Below, one piece after another: positions 33,251-42,022 of a stretch of DNA of 47,709 nt. The notes below the pieces were generated by a model. The model ran no database searches. It saw nothing but the letters and a program-made list of their open reading frames with translations, and was not told the DNA's origin. Each line of letters opens with the position of its first letter. Position 1 is the stretch's first letter. This stretch comes from Bryobacteraceae bacterium. Its GTDB lineage: Bacteria > Acidobacteriota > Terriglobia > Bryobacterales > Bryobacteraceae. Where the stretch lies: assembly GCA_030041035.1 (NCBI GenBank), contig JASHOO010000026.1, positions 1 to 47,709 on the forward strand, written 5' to 3'. Position numbers and translations under genes: made by a program.

Positions 33251-34180
33251 ATGAGCAAAATCTTTGAAGCTCTGCGCAAGTCGCAAGGGGAAATGGCGGA
33301 TCTGGCTCTGACGATGGTGACACCGGAAGGCGGCAGTGCCGAGCCCGCCGCTGTCGAATCGCAAGAGGAGGCCGGGACGCTAGACGAACTGGCGCTGCCG
33401 GATGACGCGACCGGCGAGGAGCCGGGAGTCAGCCAGGAGGCGCGGCAGGCAACCTTGGGCGGCCAGGCTGCGCCGGCGGGTGAATGGCGCACACTACCCG
33501 TGCGCATCCGGGCAGACGCGCCCATCCTCCCGTTCCAGGCAGGCCACTCGCGCGAGGGCGAGCAATACAGGATCGCACGCACGAAAATTATTCAACATCC
33601 GAATCAACCGCGATTAATCGTGGTGTCGAGCGCCGGGCCCGGGGACGGAAAAACCGTGAACGCGATCAACCTCGCCGGCGCATTGGCGTTGAAGAGTGAC
33701 TCGCAAGTGATGCTGGTGGAGGCGGACCTGCGGCGCCCGTGCATGGCGTCGCTATTCGGCCTGCCGGCACAACCGGGACTATCGGAATACCTGGCCGGCA
33801 AGTGCGCTTTCGACGACATGATTATCCGCGTCGAGCAGTTTCCGAATCTGTCGATCGTGCCGGCCGGCAAAGTCGGCGCCAACCCGACCGAACTTCTGGA
33901 TTCGCCGCGGTGGTCGGCAGCATGCCAGGAGTTCCGTGGGCGAAACCGGTTCGTGATTTTTGACGCCCCTCCCATTGGGGCGCTTGCCGATTACGATCTG
34001 ATCGAGGCGAATTGTGATGGTGTGGTTTTCGTGGTACGGCCCGACTGCACGAATCGCCAGGCGTGCCTGGAGAGCCTGGCGAATATTCCCAAAGACAAGT
34101 TGATCGGTGTGCTCATAAACTGCGTACAAGACTGGCTCCTGTGGAAGACCCGGGACGGCTACTACCACGCGACGAACTAG
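33251..34180 (+). CDS. BY-type tyrosine autokinase (CpsD/CapB-like)
   Basis: A 309-residue cytosolic kinase. After an N-terminal MSKIFEALRKSQ and a ~90-residue acidic linker, the P-loop domain has Walker A GPGDGKT (129-135), Walker A' LVEADLRRP (~156-164) and Walker B FVIFDAPP (~232-239). The EGEQYRIARTKI stretch before the P-loop is the interaction motif. BY kinases end in a Tyr cluster that is phosphorylated in trans; here the tail is short, with only two tyrosines (DGYYHATN). It would control the chain-length protein encoded two genes upstream, which as a separate polypeptide must supply the membrane part. Confidence 0.93.
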   Translation: MSKIFEALRKSQGEMADLALTMVTPEGGSAEPAAVESQEEAGTLDELALPDDATGEEPGVSQEARQATLGGQAAPAGEWRTLPVRIRADAPILPFQAGHSREGEQYRIARTKIIQHPNQPRLIVVSSAGPGDGKTVNAINLAGALALKSDSQVMLVEADLRRPCMASLFGLPAQPGLSEYLAGKCAFDDMIIRVEQFPNLSIVPAGKVGANPTELLDSPRWSAACQEFRGRNRFVIFDAPPIGALADYDLIEANCDGVVFVVRPDCTNRQACLESLANIPKDKLIGVLINCVQDWLLWKTRDGYYHATN

Positions 34181-34252
34181 CGGCAGATTTTTTGGTTGTA
34201 TTTCCGGGACCGCACACCCCGTGCGATCGGCGGAAGATGCTTTCTCAAGAAC

Positions 34253-34276
34253 CACTTACGAGGGTTTCTGTAAGTG
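34253..34276. promoter_or_regulatory. Inverted repeat upstream of the XRE regulator
   Basis: CACTTAC-N10-GTAAGTG is a perfect 7-bp inverted repeat in the 165-bp gap between the kinase and the XRE gene. It may be an operator, possibly self-regulated by the regulator that follows 70 bp downstream, or a hairpin after the kinase gene. No T-run follows. Confidence 0.4.
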
Positions 34277-34345
34277 AAAGGGCGGAGCGTTGTCGGAAAT
34301 CACAGTTTGGAGCAGTACCCTCCATGGAACTGACGCGGGTGCCGT

Positions 34346-34588
34346 ATGTATCCTAACCTGAAACTGCAATTATGGAAGACCGGCATCCGCCAGAACCGTC
34401 TGGCACAGAGCCTCGGACTGGATCAGACCATGCTGAGCAAGATCATCAACGGCTTCCGTGAGCCGAGCCCGCAATTGCGCGAAAGAATCGCCGAGTTGTT
34501 GCAGAGCGACGTGAACTGGCTGTTCGAACGGGCAGACTCTCCGCGCGGTCTGGCGGGCGCATCGGGTCCTTCGAACGGGCAGCATTGA
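34346..34588 (+). CDS. Small XRE-family DNA-binding protein
   Basis: An 80-residue protein made almost entirely of one helix-turn-helix domain: LKLQLWKTGIRQNRLAQSLG, LDQTMLSKIINGFREPSPQLRERIAELL, then a short tail starting DVNWLFE. The second helix (LDQTMLSKIIN) is the recognition helix. With no ligand domain it would act as a simple repressor. Its place at the end of the chain-length/ATPase/kinase operon suggests local control of polysaccharide genes, perhaps through the inverted repeat upstream. No good ribosome site precedes ATG 34346. It converges with the aminotransferase gene, 19 bp away. Confidence 0.88.
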   Translation: MYPNLKLQLWKTGIRQNRLAQSLGLDQTMLSKIINGFREPSPQLRERIAELLQSDVNWLFERADSPRGLAGASGPSNGQH

Positions 34589-34607
34589 GAGCACCCGCGC
34601 AGAAAGA

Positions 34608-35741
34608 TTACGCGTAGAACGACCGGATGGTCTCGGAGACGTACTCGACATCGTCGGCGGACACCTCCGGGTTGACCGGCAGCGCCAGCACCTCACTCGA
34701 CGCGCGTTCGCTTGCCGGGAAGTCTCCCGGCTGATACCCCAGAGCGGCAAAACACTTCTGCAAATGCAGCGGCAACGGGTAGTATATTTCCGTGCCGATG
34801 CCGTGCTCCCTCAGATACGCCTGTAACTTGTCGCGTTGGGGGCAGCGGATGACGAACTGGTTGTAGATATGCCGCGTCTGATAGGACGCCGCAGCCGGAG
34901 GCGTAACTGGAGTTCCGGCCGCCGATAGCAGCTTGCGGTACAAGTCCGCATTCTGCTGGCGGCGGGCGGTCCAGCGGTCGAGATAGCGGAATTTCACTCG
35001 CAACACGGCGGCTTGCAGAGCGTCCAGACGGGAATTGATACCGGCCCACTTGTGGATGTACTTGCCGGTTCGGCCATCGATGCGAAGCGCCTGCAACCGC
35101 TGGGCACGTTTCGGGTCACTGGTGGTGAGCATGCCGCCATCGCCATATGCGCCCAGGTTCTTGCTGGGATAAAAACTGAAGCAGCCTACGCCGGCGATGC
35201 TGCCGGCGCGACGGCGCTTGTATTCCGATCCGATGGATTGCGCCGCGTCCTCGATCACCTGAAGGCCATACCGCGCCGACAGTTCCATCAGCGGATCCAT
35301 ATCCGCACACCCTCCGAAAAGATGCACCGGAATCACGGCGCGGGCCCGGGGGTGGGACCGGAGCACGTCTTCCACCCGGTTCATGTCCATGTTGAAGGTC
35401 GCAGGCTCGATATCCACAAACACGGGTTTGGCGCCTTGCCGTGCAATAGCGCCGGCCGTCGCAAAAAAGGTGAAAGGTACCGTGATCACTTCATCTCCCG
35501 GCTGAATTTCCAGCGCCATCAGCGCTAAAGCCAGAGCGTCAGAGCCGGAAGCGCAGCCGACTGCGTATTTCGCCCCGCAGTACGGCGCCAGCTCCTCCTC
35601 GAGTTTCTGTACCTCCTCGCCCAGGATAAATTTCTGGGAATCGACCACGCGCATCATCGCGCCCACCACTTCATCACGGATTTTGGCGTGCTGCGCCCTG
35701 AGGTCGAGTAGCGGGATCTGCCGTTGGCTGATCGTGATCAT
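34608..35741 (-). CDS. DegT/DnrJ/EryC1/StrS family sugar aminotransferase
   Basis: A 377-residue PLP enzyme that would aminate a nucleotide-linked keto sugar. The PLP Lys is Lys194 in CFSFYPSKNLGAYGDGG; the Asp/His region is VIPVHLFGGCADMD and VIEDAAQSIG. The C-terminus has HIYNQFVIR and IGTEIYYPLPLHLQ, typical of the family. It most likely supplies an amino sugar for the surface polysaccharide. It is alone on the minus strand between two plus-strand groups and diverges from the deacetylase gene by 176 bp, a gap with no clear motif. The product (for example 3- or 4-amino sugar) cannot be decided. Confidence 0.93.
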   Translation of the reverse strand: MITISQRQIPLLDLRAQHAKIRDEVVGAMMRVVDSQKFILGEEVQKLEEELAPYCGAKYAVGCASGSDALALALMALEIQPGDEVITVPFTFFATAGAIARQGAKPVFVDIEPATFNMDMNRVEDVLRSHPRARAVIPVHLFGGCADMDPLMELSARYGLQVIEDAAQSIGSEYKRRRAGSIAGVGCFSFYPSKNLGAYGDGGMLTTSDPKRAQRLQALRIDGRTGKYIHKWAGINSRLDALQAAVLRVKFRYLDRWTARRQQNADLYRKLLSAAGTPVTPPAAASYQTRHIYNQFVIRCPQRDKLQAYLREHGIGTEIYYPLPLHLQKCFAALGYQPGDFPASERASSEVLALPVNPEVSADDVEYVSETIRSFYA

Positions 35742-35917
35742 CTGTTGGAGGCCTCTATCAGCTCCATACCGCGCGCTGTCCTCTCACTCTGTTTTACAAA
35801 CTGGATGGCCACGCCGCAAGCGCATACCGGTCTGGTTGAGACGTCCACGCGGAAGGCAGGGCGTTTGCCGCGATTTTAGCCACTGTGCAACAATGTCGAT
35901 CATGACGGCTCTCCACC

Positions 35918-36688
35918 ATGTTGATGCTTAGTTATCACGAGATCACGGCAACCCAAACCCCGTATCGTTATAGTGTTAGCGAGGATCGCTTTGCCGGCCA
36001 GGTTCGTCTCGCGGCACAGCACGGAGGCGTACGCTTCACCTTCGATGACGGCCATATTTCTCAGTTCCAGTATGGCCTGCCGGCACTCGAAGCATACGGC
36101 GCCAAGGGTACGTTTTTCGTCACCGCTGGTTGGACGGGAACGCCGCGCATGATGGATTGGCCGGAATTGCGGGAATTGACCAAGCTAGGCCACGAGGTCC
36201 AGGCGCACGGATGGCAGCACAGGTTCATGACGGAGTGCTCTCCAGCCGAACTCGACCAGGAGCTGCGACAACCCCGCGAGACGCTCGAGGACCGGCTGGG
36301 AGTTCCGGTTGACGCCCTTTCCCTGCCCCATGGCCGCTGGAATCCTCGCGTGTTAAGTCGTTGTCAGGAATTGGGTTACAAGCGGGTCTTCGGGTCCTAT
36401 CCATGGTTTGGGAGACGGGAACGGTCACGCTACCCCGGCCTGGAGCTGATCGGCCGGTGCAACATTGTACGCGATACCAGCGACGAGGCCTTCGCCCGCA
36501 TGCTCCAGCAGGGTATAGACCGCCAGTGGCTCCCGCGCATACGGGGCACCATCTCCGCCGCATTGCGCAACAGCTTGGGTGACCGCACGTACCACCGGCT
36601 TTGGTGCCTGTTTGCCCGGCGGGATGCGGCCGATCTGCCGCGTGAGTATGAAACGGCTACGGAACCGAAAGGCGGCACGCGGCTGTGA
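35918..36688 (+). CDS. Polysaccharide deacetylase (CE4/NodB type)
   Basis: A 256-residue CE4 enzyme that removes N- or O-acetyl groups from a sugar chain. Catalytic motifs are TFDDG (41-45), the zinc His pair in HEVQAHGWQHRFM (~97 and 101) and the LPHGRWNP stretch. The N-terminus is short and without signal peptide, so it may act in the cytosol, on a lipid-linked precursor, or lack a full export signal. A start two codons downstream (MLSYHEI) is equally likely. Its TGA overlaps the GTG of the next gene (GTGA), so it is coupled to a glycosyltransferase. Confidence 0.9.
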   Translation: MLMLSYHEITATQTPYRYSVSEDRFAGQVRLAAQHGGVRFTFDDGHISQFQYGLPALEAYGAKGTFFVTAGWTGTPRMMDWPELRELTKLGHEVQAHGWQHRFMTECSPAELDQELRQPRETLEDRLGVPVDALSLPHGRWNPRVLSRCQELGYKRVFGSYPWFGRRERSRYPGLELIGRCNIVRDTSDEAFARMLQQGIDRQWLPRIRGTISAALRNSLGDRTYHRLWCLFARRDAADLPREYETATEPKGGTRL

Positions 36689-37848
36689 TCCCGATCCTAC
36701 TGGCCTTCGTGTTCTGGTTCTCGATCGCGCTAATCCTTTACACCTATGTGGGGTATCCACTCATCATAGGATTGATTTCCCGATTTTTCCCCATACCAAA
36801 GCGGGACTTATTCTACGAGCCGACAGTCTCGATGCTGATCGCCGCATACAACGAAGAACAGGAGATTGAGCGCAAGATTCGCGACACTTTGGCTCTGGAC
36901 TACCCGCCCGATAAGTTGGAGATCGTGATCGTCTCCGACGGCTCGACGGATCGCACCGATGAGATCGTTCAATCGCTGGCCCCGATTGCGGGACCGCGGC
37001 TCCAGTTTTACAGGAAGCCGCGGGGCGGCAAGACGGCGGCGCTCAATTTGGGAATCCCCAAGTGTAAGGGCGAGATCATCGTCTTCTCCGACGTGACCTC
37101 GCACTATGAAGCTGGGGCCATCCGCGAATTGGTTTCGTACCACATCACACCGGGCGTTGCCGGAGTCACGGGGATTTGCCGATTTCACGATGCGAGCAAA
37201 GAACCGGTCGGCCCCGGCCTAGGGCAAAGAATGTACGGCGGATATGAGCAGTCGATCCGGGTGTTCCAAAGCCGTATCCGGACAACCACGGCTTCTGCCG
37301 GACCGATTCATTCGGTTCGGCGCAGCCTGTACGCTCCACTTCCGGACGATGCCTGTATGGACATGATGCTGCCCATCGCGTTGGTTCGACGAGGATACCG
37401 TGTGCTCTGTGCGCCCGGGGCAAACGCGCACGAGTATGCCACCAGATCGGTCCGCCAGGAGTATCGGATGCGGGTACGGGTGGCGTCGCACGGGGTGAAA
37501 GGATTGCTGGATGCGGTGGACTTACTGGGATGCAGCCGGGGCCCCTGGATTGCGCTCCAGCTCTTCTCGCATAAGCTTTTGAGATACCTTCTTCCCTTGT
37601 TTCTGTTGGCATTGTTGGTCAGCAACGCGTGCATGATTCCATTCTTTTGGTGGGCGCGGTATGCGTTTCTGGCCCAGGCGGCATTCTATGGAACAGCCCT
37701 GATTGCGCTCTACCTGCCGGAGCATCGGGTACACAAGGTGCTGACGCTGCCTTTGTATTTCTGCATCGGCAACAGCGCTCTGCTGGTGAGTGTTCTGGAC
37801 TTTTGCCGCGGCAACAAATACGTTCTGTGGAACACGGAACGAGCCTGA
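36685..37848 (+). CDS. GT2 membrane glycosyltransferase
   Basis: A 387-residue processive-type GT2 enzyme. An N-terminal helix (~3-30) is followed by the GT-A domain: VSMLIAAYNEEQEIERKI, the UDP-sugar Asp in VIVSDGSTDRTDE, the metal-binding DxD-like VFSDVTSHY, and a catalytic acidic region PDDACMDMML. At the C-terminus there are about three helices (~295-370). These features match EPS/cellulose-synthase-like glycosyltransferases that elongate polymers at the membrane. The start is GTG 36685, overlapping the deacetylase stop. It converges with the GT4 gene of the big minus-strand operon. Confidence 0.92.
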   Translation: MIPILLAFVFWFSIALILYTYVGYPLIIGLISRFFPIPKRDLFYEPTVSMLIAAYNEEQEIERKIRDTLALDYPPDKLEIVIVSDGSTDRTDEIVQSLAPIAGPRLQFYRKPRGGKTAALNLGIPKCKGEIIVFSDVTSHYEAGAIRELVSYHITPGVAGVTGICRFHDASKEPVGPGLGQRMYGGYEQSIRVFQSRIRTTTASAGPIHSVRRSLYAPLPDDACMDMMLPIALVRRGYRVLCAPGANAHEYATRSVRQEYRMRVRVASHGVKGLLDAVDLLGCSRGPWIALQLFSHKLLRYLLPLFLLALLVSNACMIPFFWWARYAFLAQAAFYGTALIALYLPEHRVHKVLTLPLYFCIGNSALLVSVLDFCRGNKYVLWNTERA

Positions 37849-37893
37849 CGGCACCGGTTTCCGATACGGGCCGGGGGCGCTATCTGGATCTGG

Positions 37894-39015
37894 TCAGCAG
37901 GCGCCGCATACTCCGCGAAACAGGTCCAGATATTCCCGTGTCATTCTATCCGCCGAGTACCTGGCCTTAACCAGGTCCTGCCCACTGCCGGCCAGCCGCG
38001 CGGCTCGAGCCGGATCCTGCAACAACTCGACGATGGCCTGAGCCAAGCCCTGCGGATCGGCGCTCTTGAGCAGAATGCCGGTTTCGTTATGACGGACCAC
38101 CGCAGGAACTCCTCCCACGTCGGTAGCCACCACCGGCCGCTTCATCGCCATGGCTTCGATCAGGGTCATGGGAAGTCCTTCGTTCAACGATGGCAGGACG
38201 ACCACATCGAGCGAGCGATACACTCCCGCCATGTCCGTACGGAAGCCTGGGAAACGCACGCTTTTATCGATCCCCAGCGTCCGCACGAGGTCGTCCAGTT
38301 CCCGGCGTTGCGGGCCATCGCCCACAATCACAAAGATCACGTCGGGAAGTTGGTTTAGAACTTTCTGAGCGGCGGCCAGCAACTGCTGTGGCCCCTTTTC
38401 CGGGTGCAGCCGTCCAACCATGCCGACGGTTCGGGCATTTCCTAAAGACAGGTCGCGCCGCAGCGTGGCTTCGGCGTTTTCCGGGAAATCCCCCAAATCG
38501 ATGCCGTTCAGAATGACCGAGACCTTCCGTTGCGGAACGCCGGCCTGTGCGAGGAAGGCTCTGATGGGATCCGATACCGCCACCACGCGGTCGAAGGTTC
38601 GCAAAACCTGGTAATCGAGCTTGTCGTAGAGCTTCAGGGTCCATTCCTGGTTGGGCTCGGCGGTGCCGTGGTGATAGGTGGCGACGAGCGGGATGCCCAA
38701 ACCCCAACAGGCCAAACGAGCGTAAAGGTCGGTTTTGTAGCCGTGGGTGTGGACCACGCTCGCTCGCATCTCCCGGATGCGTCTCCGGAGAGTGCGCACG
38801 GCGCCCAGGTCCACTCTGCCCGCGCACGGCACCTCGAATACGGCTACGCCAGCCTCGCCGGCCCTTTCGGCCACCTCGTGGGCCGCGCCGTGCGTTGCGG
38901 AAAAGATTCCGGTCGATACGTCGACCCCGGCCTTTTGCAGGTATTTGGCCAGCGTCACCAGAACGCGCTCCGCCCCGTAGTAACCGGTGGGGCTGATCAG
39001 TTCGAGGACTCTCAT
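37894..39015 (-). CDS. GT4 family glycosyltransferase
   Basis: A 373-residue GT-B enzyme. The N-lobe starts MRVLELISPTGYYGAERVL with the donor-lobe motifs GMVGRLHPEKGPQ, FVIVGDGPQR and the EX7E signature in LPSLNEGLPMTLIEAMAMKRPVVATDVGG. It would add a sugar from a nucleotide donor to a growing lipid-linked or polymer chain. It is the last gene of the nine-gene minus-strand operon, 52 bp after the PIG-L gene. The length and start fit the family. The sugar cannot be predicted. Confidence 0.94.
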   Translation of the reverse strand: MRVLELISPTGYYGAERVLVTLAKYLQKAGVDVSTGIFSATHGAAHEVAERAGEAGVAVFEVPCAGRVDLGAVRTLRRRIREMRASVVHTHGYKTDLYARLACWGLGIPLVATYHHGTAEPNQEWTLKLYDKLDYQVLRTFDRVVAVSDPIRAFLAQAGVPQRKVSVILNGIDLGDFPENAEATLRRDLSLGNARTVGMVGRLHPEKGPQQLLAAAQKVLNQLPDVIFVIVGDGPQRRELDDLVRTLGIDKSVRFPGFRTDMAGVYRSLDVVVLPSLNEGLPMTLIEAMAMKRPVVATDVGGVPAVVRHNETGILLKSADPQGLAQAIVELLQDPARAARLAGSGQDLVKARYSADRMTREYLDLFRGVCGAC

Positions 39016-39067
39016 GGGCGCAGGTTTGAGGGCAAGCCCGCCGGCGGCACATGGATGAATTGTCGGG

Positions 39068-40612
39068 TCAGGAAAACCGTTCCTTGGCAGCGCATTGCAG
39101 GGCCAGAATGAAATCGTTCATGGTGGGCGCGACCACCGGGTCCGAGAGCAGGCCTAAGCGGGCCAACCACCGGCCATGCTTCTCCTTCTTTCGTCCGGGA
39201 ATGATCACCAGCGGCAGCCGCCGCGCGAGGATTGCCGTGAGCGCGCCGCCAACCCAACGCCAGCGACTTTCCGCCACCCGGACCGAGACCCGGGGCGAGA
39301 TGAGGGTCTCGGCTTGCCCTGCAAATGGGGCCCGCATGTGCACCTCGAACTGCGCACCGGGGAAGAAGTCGAGCAGGAACTGCATGTCCTGGGCCCAGTG
39401 GCCCATGGGCACCGCCAGCAGAATACCGATAGCCGGGGCGGACCGGTTGCGCCGCAACCAGGGTGCGACGTCTCGCGCGACGCGGTAAACGGACTCTTTC
39501 ACCGCGGAGGTGGCGAGCATGTCGATGCTTTCTGTGGGGGCGGCCGCCAGTCGATACCATAACTCGCTATAACTCTCGGGCGGCCCGCCCAGGGCCTTCG
39601 CACAGGCCTCTACTCTCCGCTGAATAATCTCTGTCTTCCACTGGGATGCATAGATGGAAAGCAGGTGCCGTTTCTCCGGCATGACGGCCGTGATGTCCAT
39701 GCGTTCCTCCTCCAGCGTGGCCCCAATGCCCCGGAGCGCTTGCACCAAAGCGGGTGTGTGCGCCCGATGGTCTCCCGCGTAGGGCACGTCCTGAAAGAAC
39801 CGGCAGACGCATTGCTCGACAATCTTGGGATTGGCCCGCAGAACGTTGAGGCAGGCATGGCGGGTCAACTGATGGTCGACGTGCATGCCGACGCCCAAGG
39901 GCATCCAGATCTCCTGCGGCTCGAAATCGGCGATTGCCTTGGCTAAGGTAGAGGTCCACCGCTCCAACTCGTCGCGCCCGGCAGAATGTTCCAAGTACAT
40001 GTAGATGGCATCCTTGTGCCGCCGGAACCAGTCGAGGGTCCAATTCTGAGGGTGGTAACGCAAAGAGGCCTCGGTTAGCCCGAGGGGAATGTGGCGTCCC
40101 CACAGCAACCGCGCTACGAGCTGGGACTCGGCCTTGCGAAGATCCGAGACGGTTTGGATATCGAAGAAGTCACGGTCGATTCCCCGATAGGAAGTGGCGA
40201 TGCTCCGGGTGGCGATCGTGACGATGAGGAATTCGCATTCGGCCCGCCGCTGCAACATCACACCGCCAACGCTCAAGGCAGCGTCGTCCATATGCGGTTC
40301 GATAACCATGACGCGCCGCCGTTTCCCAGGCGGGACCGGCAGCACCATTTCGGCCACCTCAAGCGTCAGGAGGCGGCGTATGCCTTCATCCGCCGACTCT
40401 CCCAGGCGCGCCTGGAGCACCCCGACAGACTCCTCTTTCTCCAATGCGTTCCACAAGAGCTGTTCAGCCTGGCTCAAAACCGCAAAGGGCCGCTGGGAGA
40501 TCAGGAAAAACAACGCGTCTCCCCGCAACACAAAGTGGGGGCGGCGGATGACCACAGCATCGCTGGGGAGCGCAGGTGTTGCGGGTGTTGGTTTGGCGTC
40601 TGTGGTGCTCAT
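39068..40612 (-). CDS. PIG-L family deacetylase with PqqD-like N-terminal and extra C-terminal domain
   Basis: A 514-residue protein with three parts. Residues ~18-92 (RRPHFVLRGDALFFL, FAVLSQAEQLLWNALEKEESV, then helices) look like a PqqD-like/winged-helix peptide-binding domain; this part is inference. Residues ~99-330 are a PIG-L (GlcNAc-PI de-N-acetylase) domain with the metal motif EPHMDD (His107, Asp110) and HVDH (244-247). Residues ~400-514 are a separate domain that may be GT-B- or SAM-like (GILLAVPMGHWAQDMQFLLDFFPGAQFE), not identified. It would remove an acetyl group from a GlcNAc-like sugar. ATG 40612 is chosen; the longer frame upstream runs into the deacetylase gene. It lies 49 bp after that gene. 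Confidence 0.85.
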   Translation of the reverse strand: MSTTDAKPTPATPALPSDAVVIRRPHFVLRGDALFFLISQRPFAVLSQAEQLLWNALEKEESVGVLQARLGESADEGIRRLLTLEVAEMVLPVPPGKRRRVMVIEPHMDDAALSVGGVMLQRRAECEFLIVTIATRSIATSYRGIDRDFFDIQTVSDLRKAESQLVARLLWGRHIPLGLTEASLRYHPQNWTLDWFRRHKDAIYMYLEHSAGRDELERWTSTLAKAIADFEPQEIWMPLGVGMHVDHQLTRHACLNVLRANPKIVEQCVCRFFQDVPYAGDHRAHTPALVQALRGIGATLEEERMDITAVMPEKRHLLSIYASQWKTEIIQRRVEACAKALGGPPESYSELWYRLAAAPTESIDMLATSAVKESVYRVARDVAPWLRRNRSAPAIGILLAVPMGHWAQDMQFLLDFFPGAQFEVHMRAPFAGQAETLISPRVSVRVAESRWRWVGGALTAILARRLPLVIIPGRKKEKHGRWLARLGLLSDPVVAPTMNDFILALQCAAKERFS

Positions 40613-40661
40613 CGTCTTCTCGCGCAGTTTGCGGTTCCAGTATGCATCTGGTTGCCCGGTT

Positions 40662-41603
40662 TTAGCCGCCTGGACGCTGCATGCGCCAAGCCAGGTCGCG
40701 CAAGCTGGCACCATCAGCGGGAATCCTCGGCAGCTCGAAAAGTGCAGGCGCATCCGGCACCCAACCCACGCGCGTTGTGACGGCCGACGCGAAATGCTTT
40801 CCCACGCAGTCACGGACGTCGACACTATAGGCGCCATCCGGGTAACAAAAATGCTTCACAGGACGGCCCAGTTCGCGTTCCAACCAGGTACGACAGCCGC
40901 CGACTTCATTCTCCAGAACTTCGGCGGGGAGCCCGGTCAGAATCTCATGGTTGGTCGAGTGAGCGCCAACGGCGATGAGCCGGGGATCGAGAGACTTAAG
41001 CTCTTCCCAACTCATGACGTCGTACTTCAGTTGATCCACCGCAGTGGGCTGAAAGGCGGGTGTCAGATCCCGGATGCGCTGAGCAGCATTGAGGCGCGCG
41101 GCGTATGGCAAATACTTGAGATGCCGGATGGTGGCTTCCACGGCGCCATCTGTTGCACCAATTTCCTCACCGAACTGATGGCGTGTTCCCTCATCGAGGA
41201 TCTTGAGGCGAGCACGGCATTCGTGATTCCAGAGCCAGCGCCCGGAATCGATCAATCCCGGGCACACAAAAAATGTAGCAGGCGCCTGAAATTCCTTTAA
41301 CAGGGGATAGGCGACGGTCAAGTTATTTCTGAGGCCGTCATCAAAGGTCAATGCAACCTTGGGCCTGCGATCGCTACGTTTCGTTTCTGCGCTCCAGATT
41401 TCCTCCAAAGGCACGATCCTGAAGTGGCGCGAAAGGAAATCTAGATTCGCCCGAAGCAGGCGAATGCCCTGTGGATCGCCGTCGACCCCATGCAGCATCA
41501 GAATTCGAGGTTGGCGGAGCACGTTGGACAACAGTTTCGTGGCGATGTTGGAACCGACCACTTGTCTGGCAAGATGCGAAAACACGAGGCGAACGGGCTT
41601 CAT
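40662..41603 (-). CDS. Polysaccharide deacetylase, second CE4 enzyme
   Basis: A 313-residue CE4 protein with TFDDG (86-90), the zinc His region GAHSTNHEIL and CYPDGAYS later on. A long N-terminal part (~1-80) contains RILMLHGVD, seen in deacetylases of exopolysaccharide loci. It is not closely related to the CE4 enzyme at 35918. It follows the VOC gene by 3 bp and precedes the PIG-L gene, giving two deacetylases of different fold in a row. Together with the GT4 enzyme they form the polymer-editing end of the operon. Confidence 0.92.
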   Translation of the reverse strand: MKPVRLVFSHLARQVVGSNIATKLLSNVLRQPRILMLHGVDGDPQGIRLLRANLDFLSRHFRIVPLEEIWSAETKRSDRRPKVALTFDDGLRNNLTVAYPLLKEFQAPATFFVCPGLIDSGRWLWNHECRARLKILDEGTRHQFGEEIGATDGAVEATIRHLKYLPYAARLNAAQRIRDLTPAFQPTAVDQLKYDVMSWEELKSLDPRLIAVGAHSTNHEILTGLPAEVLENEVGGCRTWLERELGRPVKHFCYPDGAYSVDVRDCVGKHFASAVTTRVGWVPDAPALFELPRIPADGASLRDLAWRMQRPGG

Positions 41604-41606
41604 CCG

Positions 41607-42014
41607 CTAAGTTGAGGCTTCGACGAACTCAACCAGACCCAATTCGCGAAAGTACAAGAAAGCGACACGCCGCCCCTCGAATGCGACTGCGGGTGCAACC
41701 GGGGCTGTGAGAATGGCGCCATGGTTGACGGCATCCTGAACTGCCGCGTCAATATCGTCGAGTTGGTAGCAAAGGTGATTCAGGCCTCCCCCTTTTCGGA
41801 GAGCGCCCGCGATGGGGGAATCCTCACAAGCGGCCTCGATCAATTCCAGGCGGCTACCGTGCCCGTCGCGCCAGAATTGGATACGAACTTTCTGGATGGG
41901 ATCGTAGAAAACGGGTGAATCCACGGTCAGTCCCAGATGGGTAGCGTAGGCCGCCCCGCCTGCGGCGAGGTCTTTTACCACGATGCCGACGTGGTCGAGT
42001 TTCACAGGCGGCAT
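41607..42014 (-). CDS. VOC (glyoxalase/methylmalonyl-CoA epimerase-like) protein
   Basis: A 135-residue protein with two beta-alpha-beta-beta-beta modules. Likely metal ligands are His8 (KLDHVGIVV), Glu in RLELIEA, His in LNHLCYQLDD and Glu in GLVEFVE, the positions used by methylmalonyl-CoA epimerase and glyoxalase I. It is encoded between the acyl carrier protein (8 bp upstream) and the deacetylase. This place hints at a role on a carrier-bound or CoA-bound small acid, such as epimerisation of a 2-substituted acyl group, but the family covers many reactions and this is a guess. Confidence 0.88.
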   Translation of the reverse strand: MPPVKLDHVGIVVKDLAAGGAAYATHLGLTVDSPVFYDPIQKVRIQFWRDGHGSRLELIEAACEDSPIAGALRKGGGLNHLCYQLDDIDAAVQDAVNHGAILTAPVAPAVAFEGRRVAFLYFRELGLVEFVEAST

Positions 42015-42022
42015 AGTAAGCT

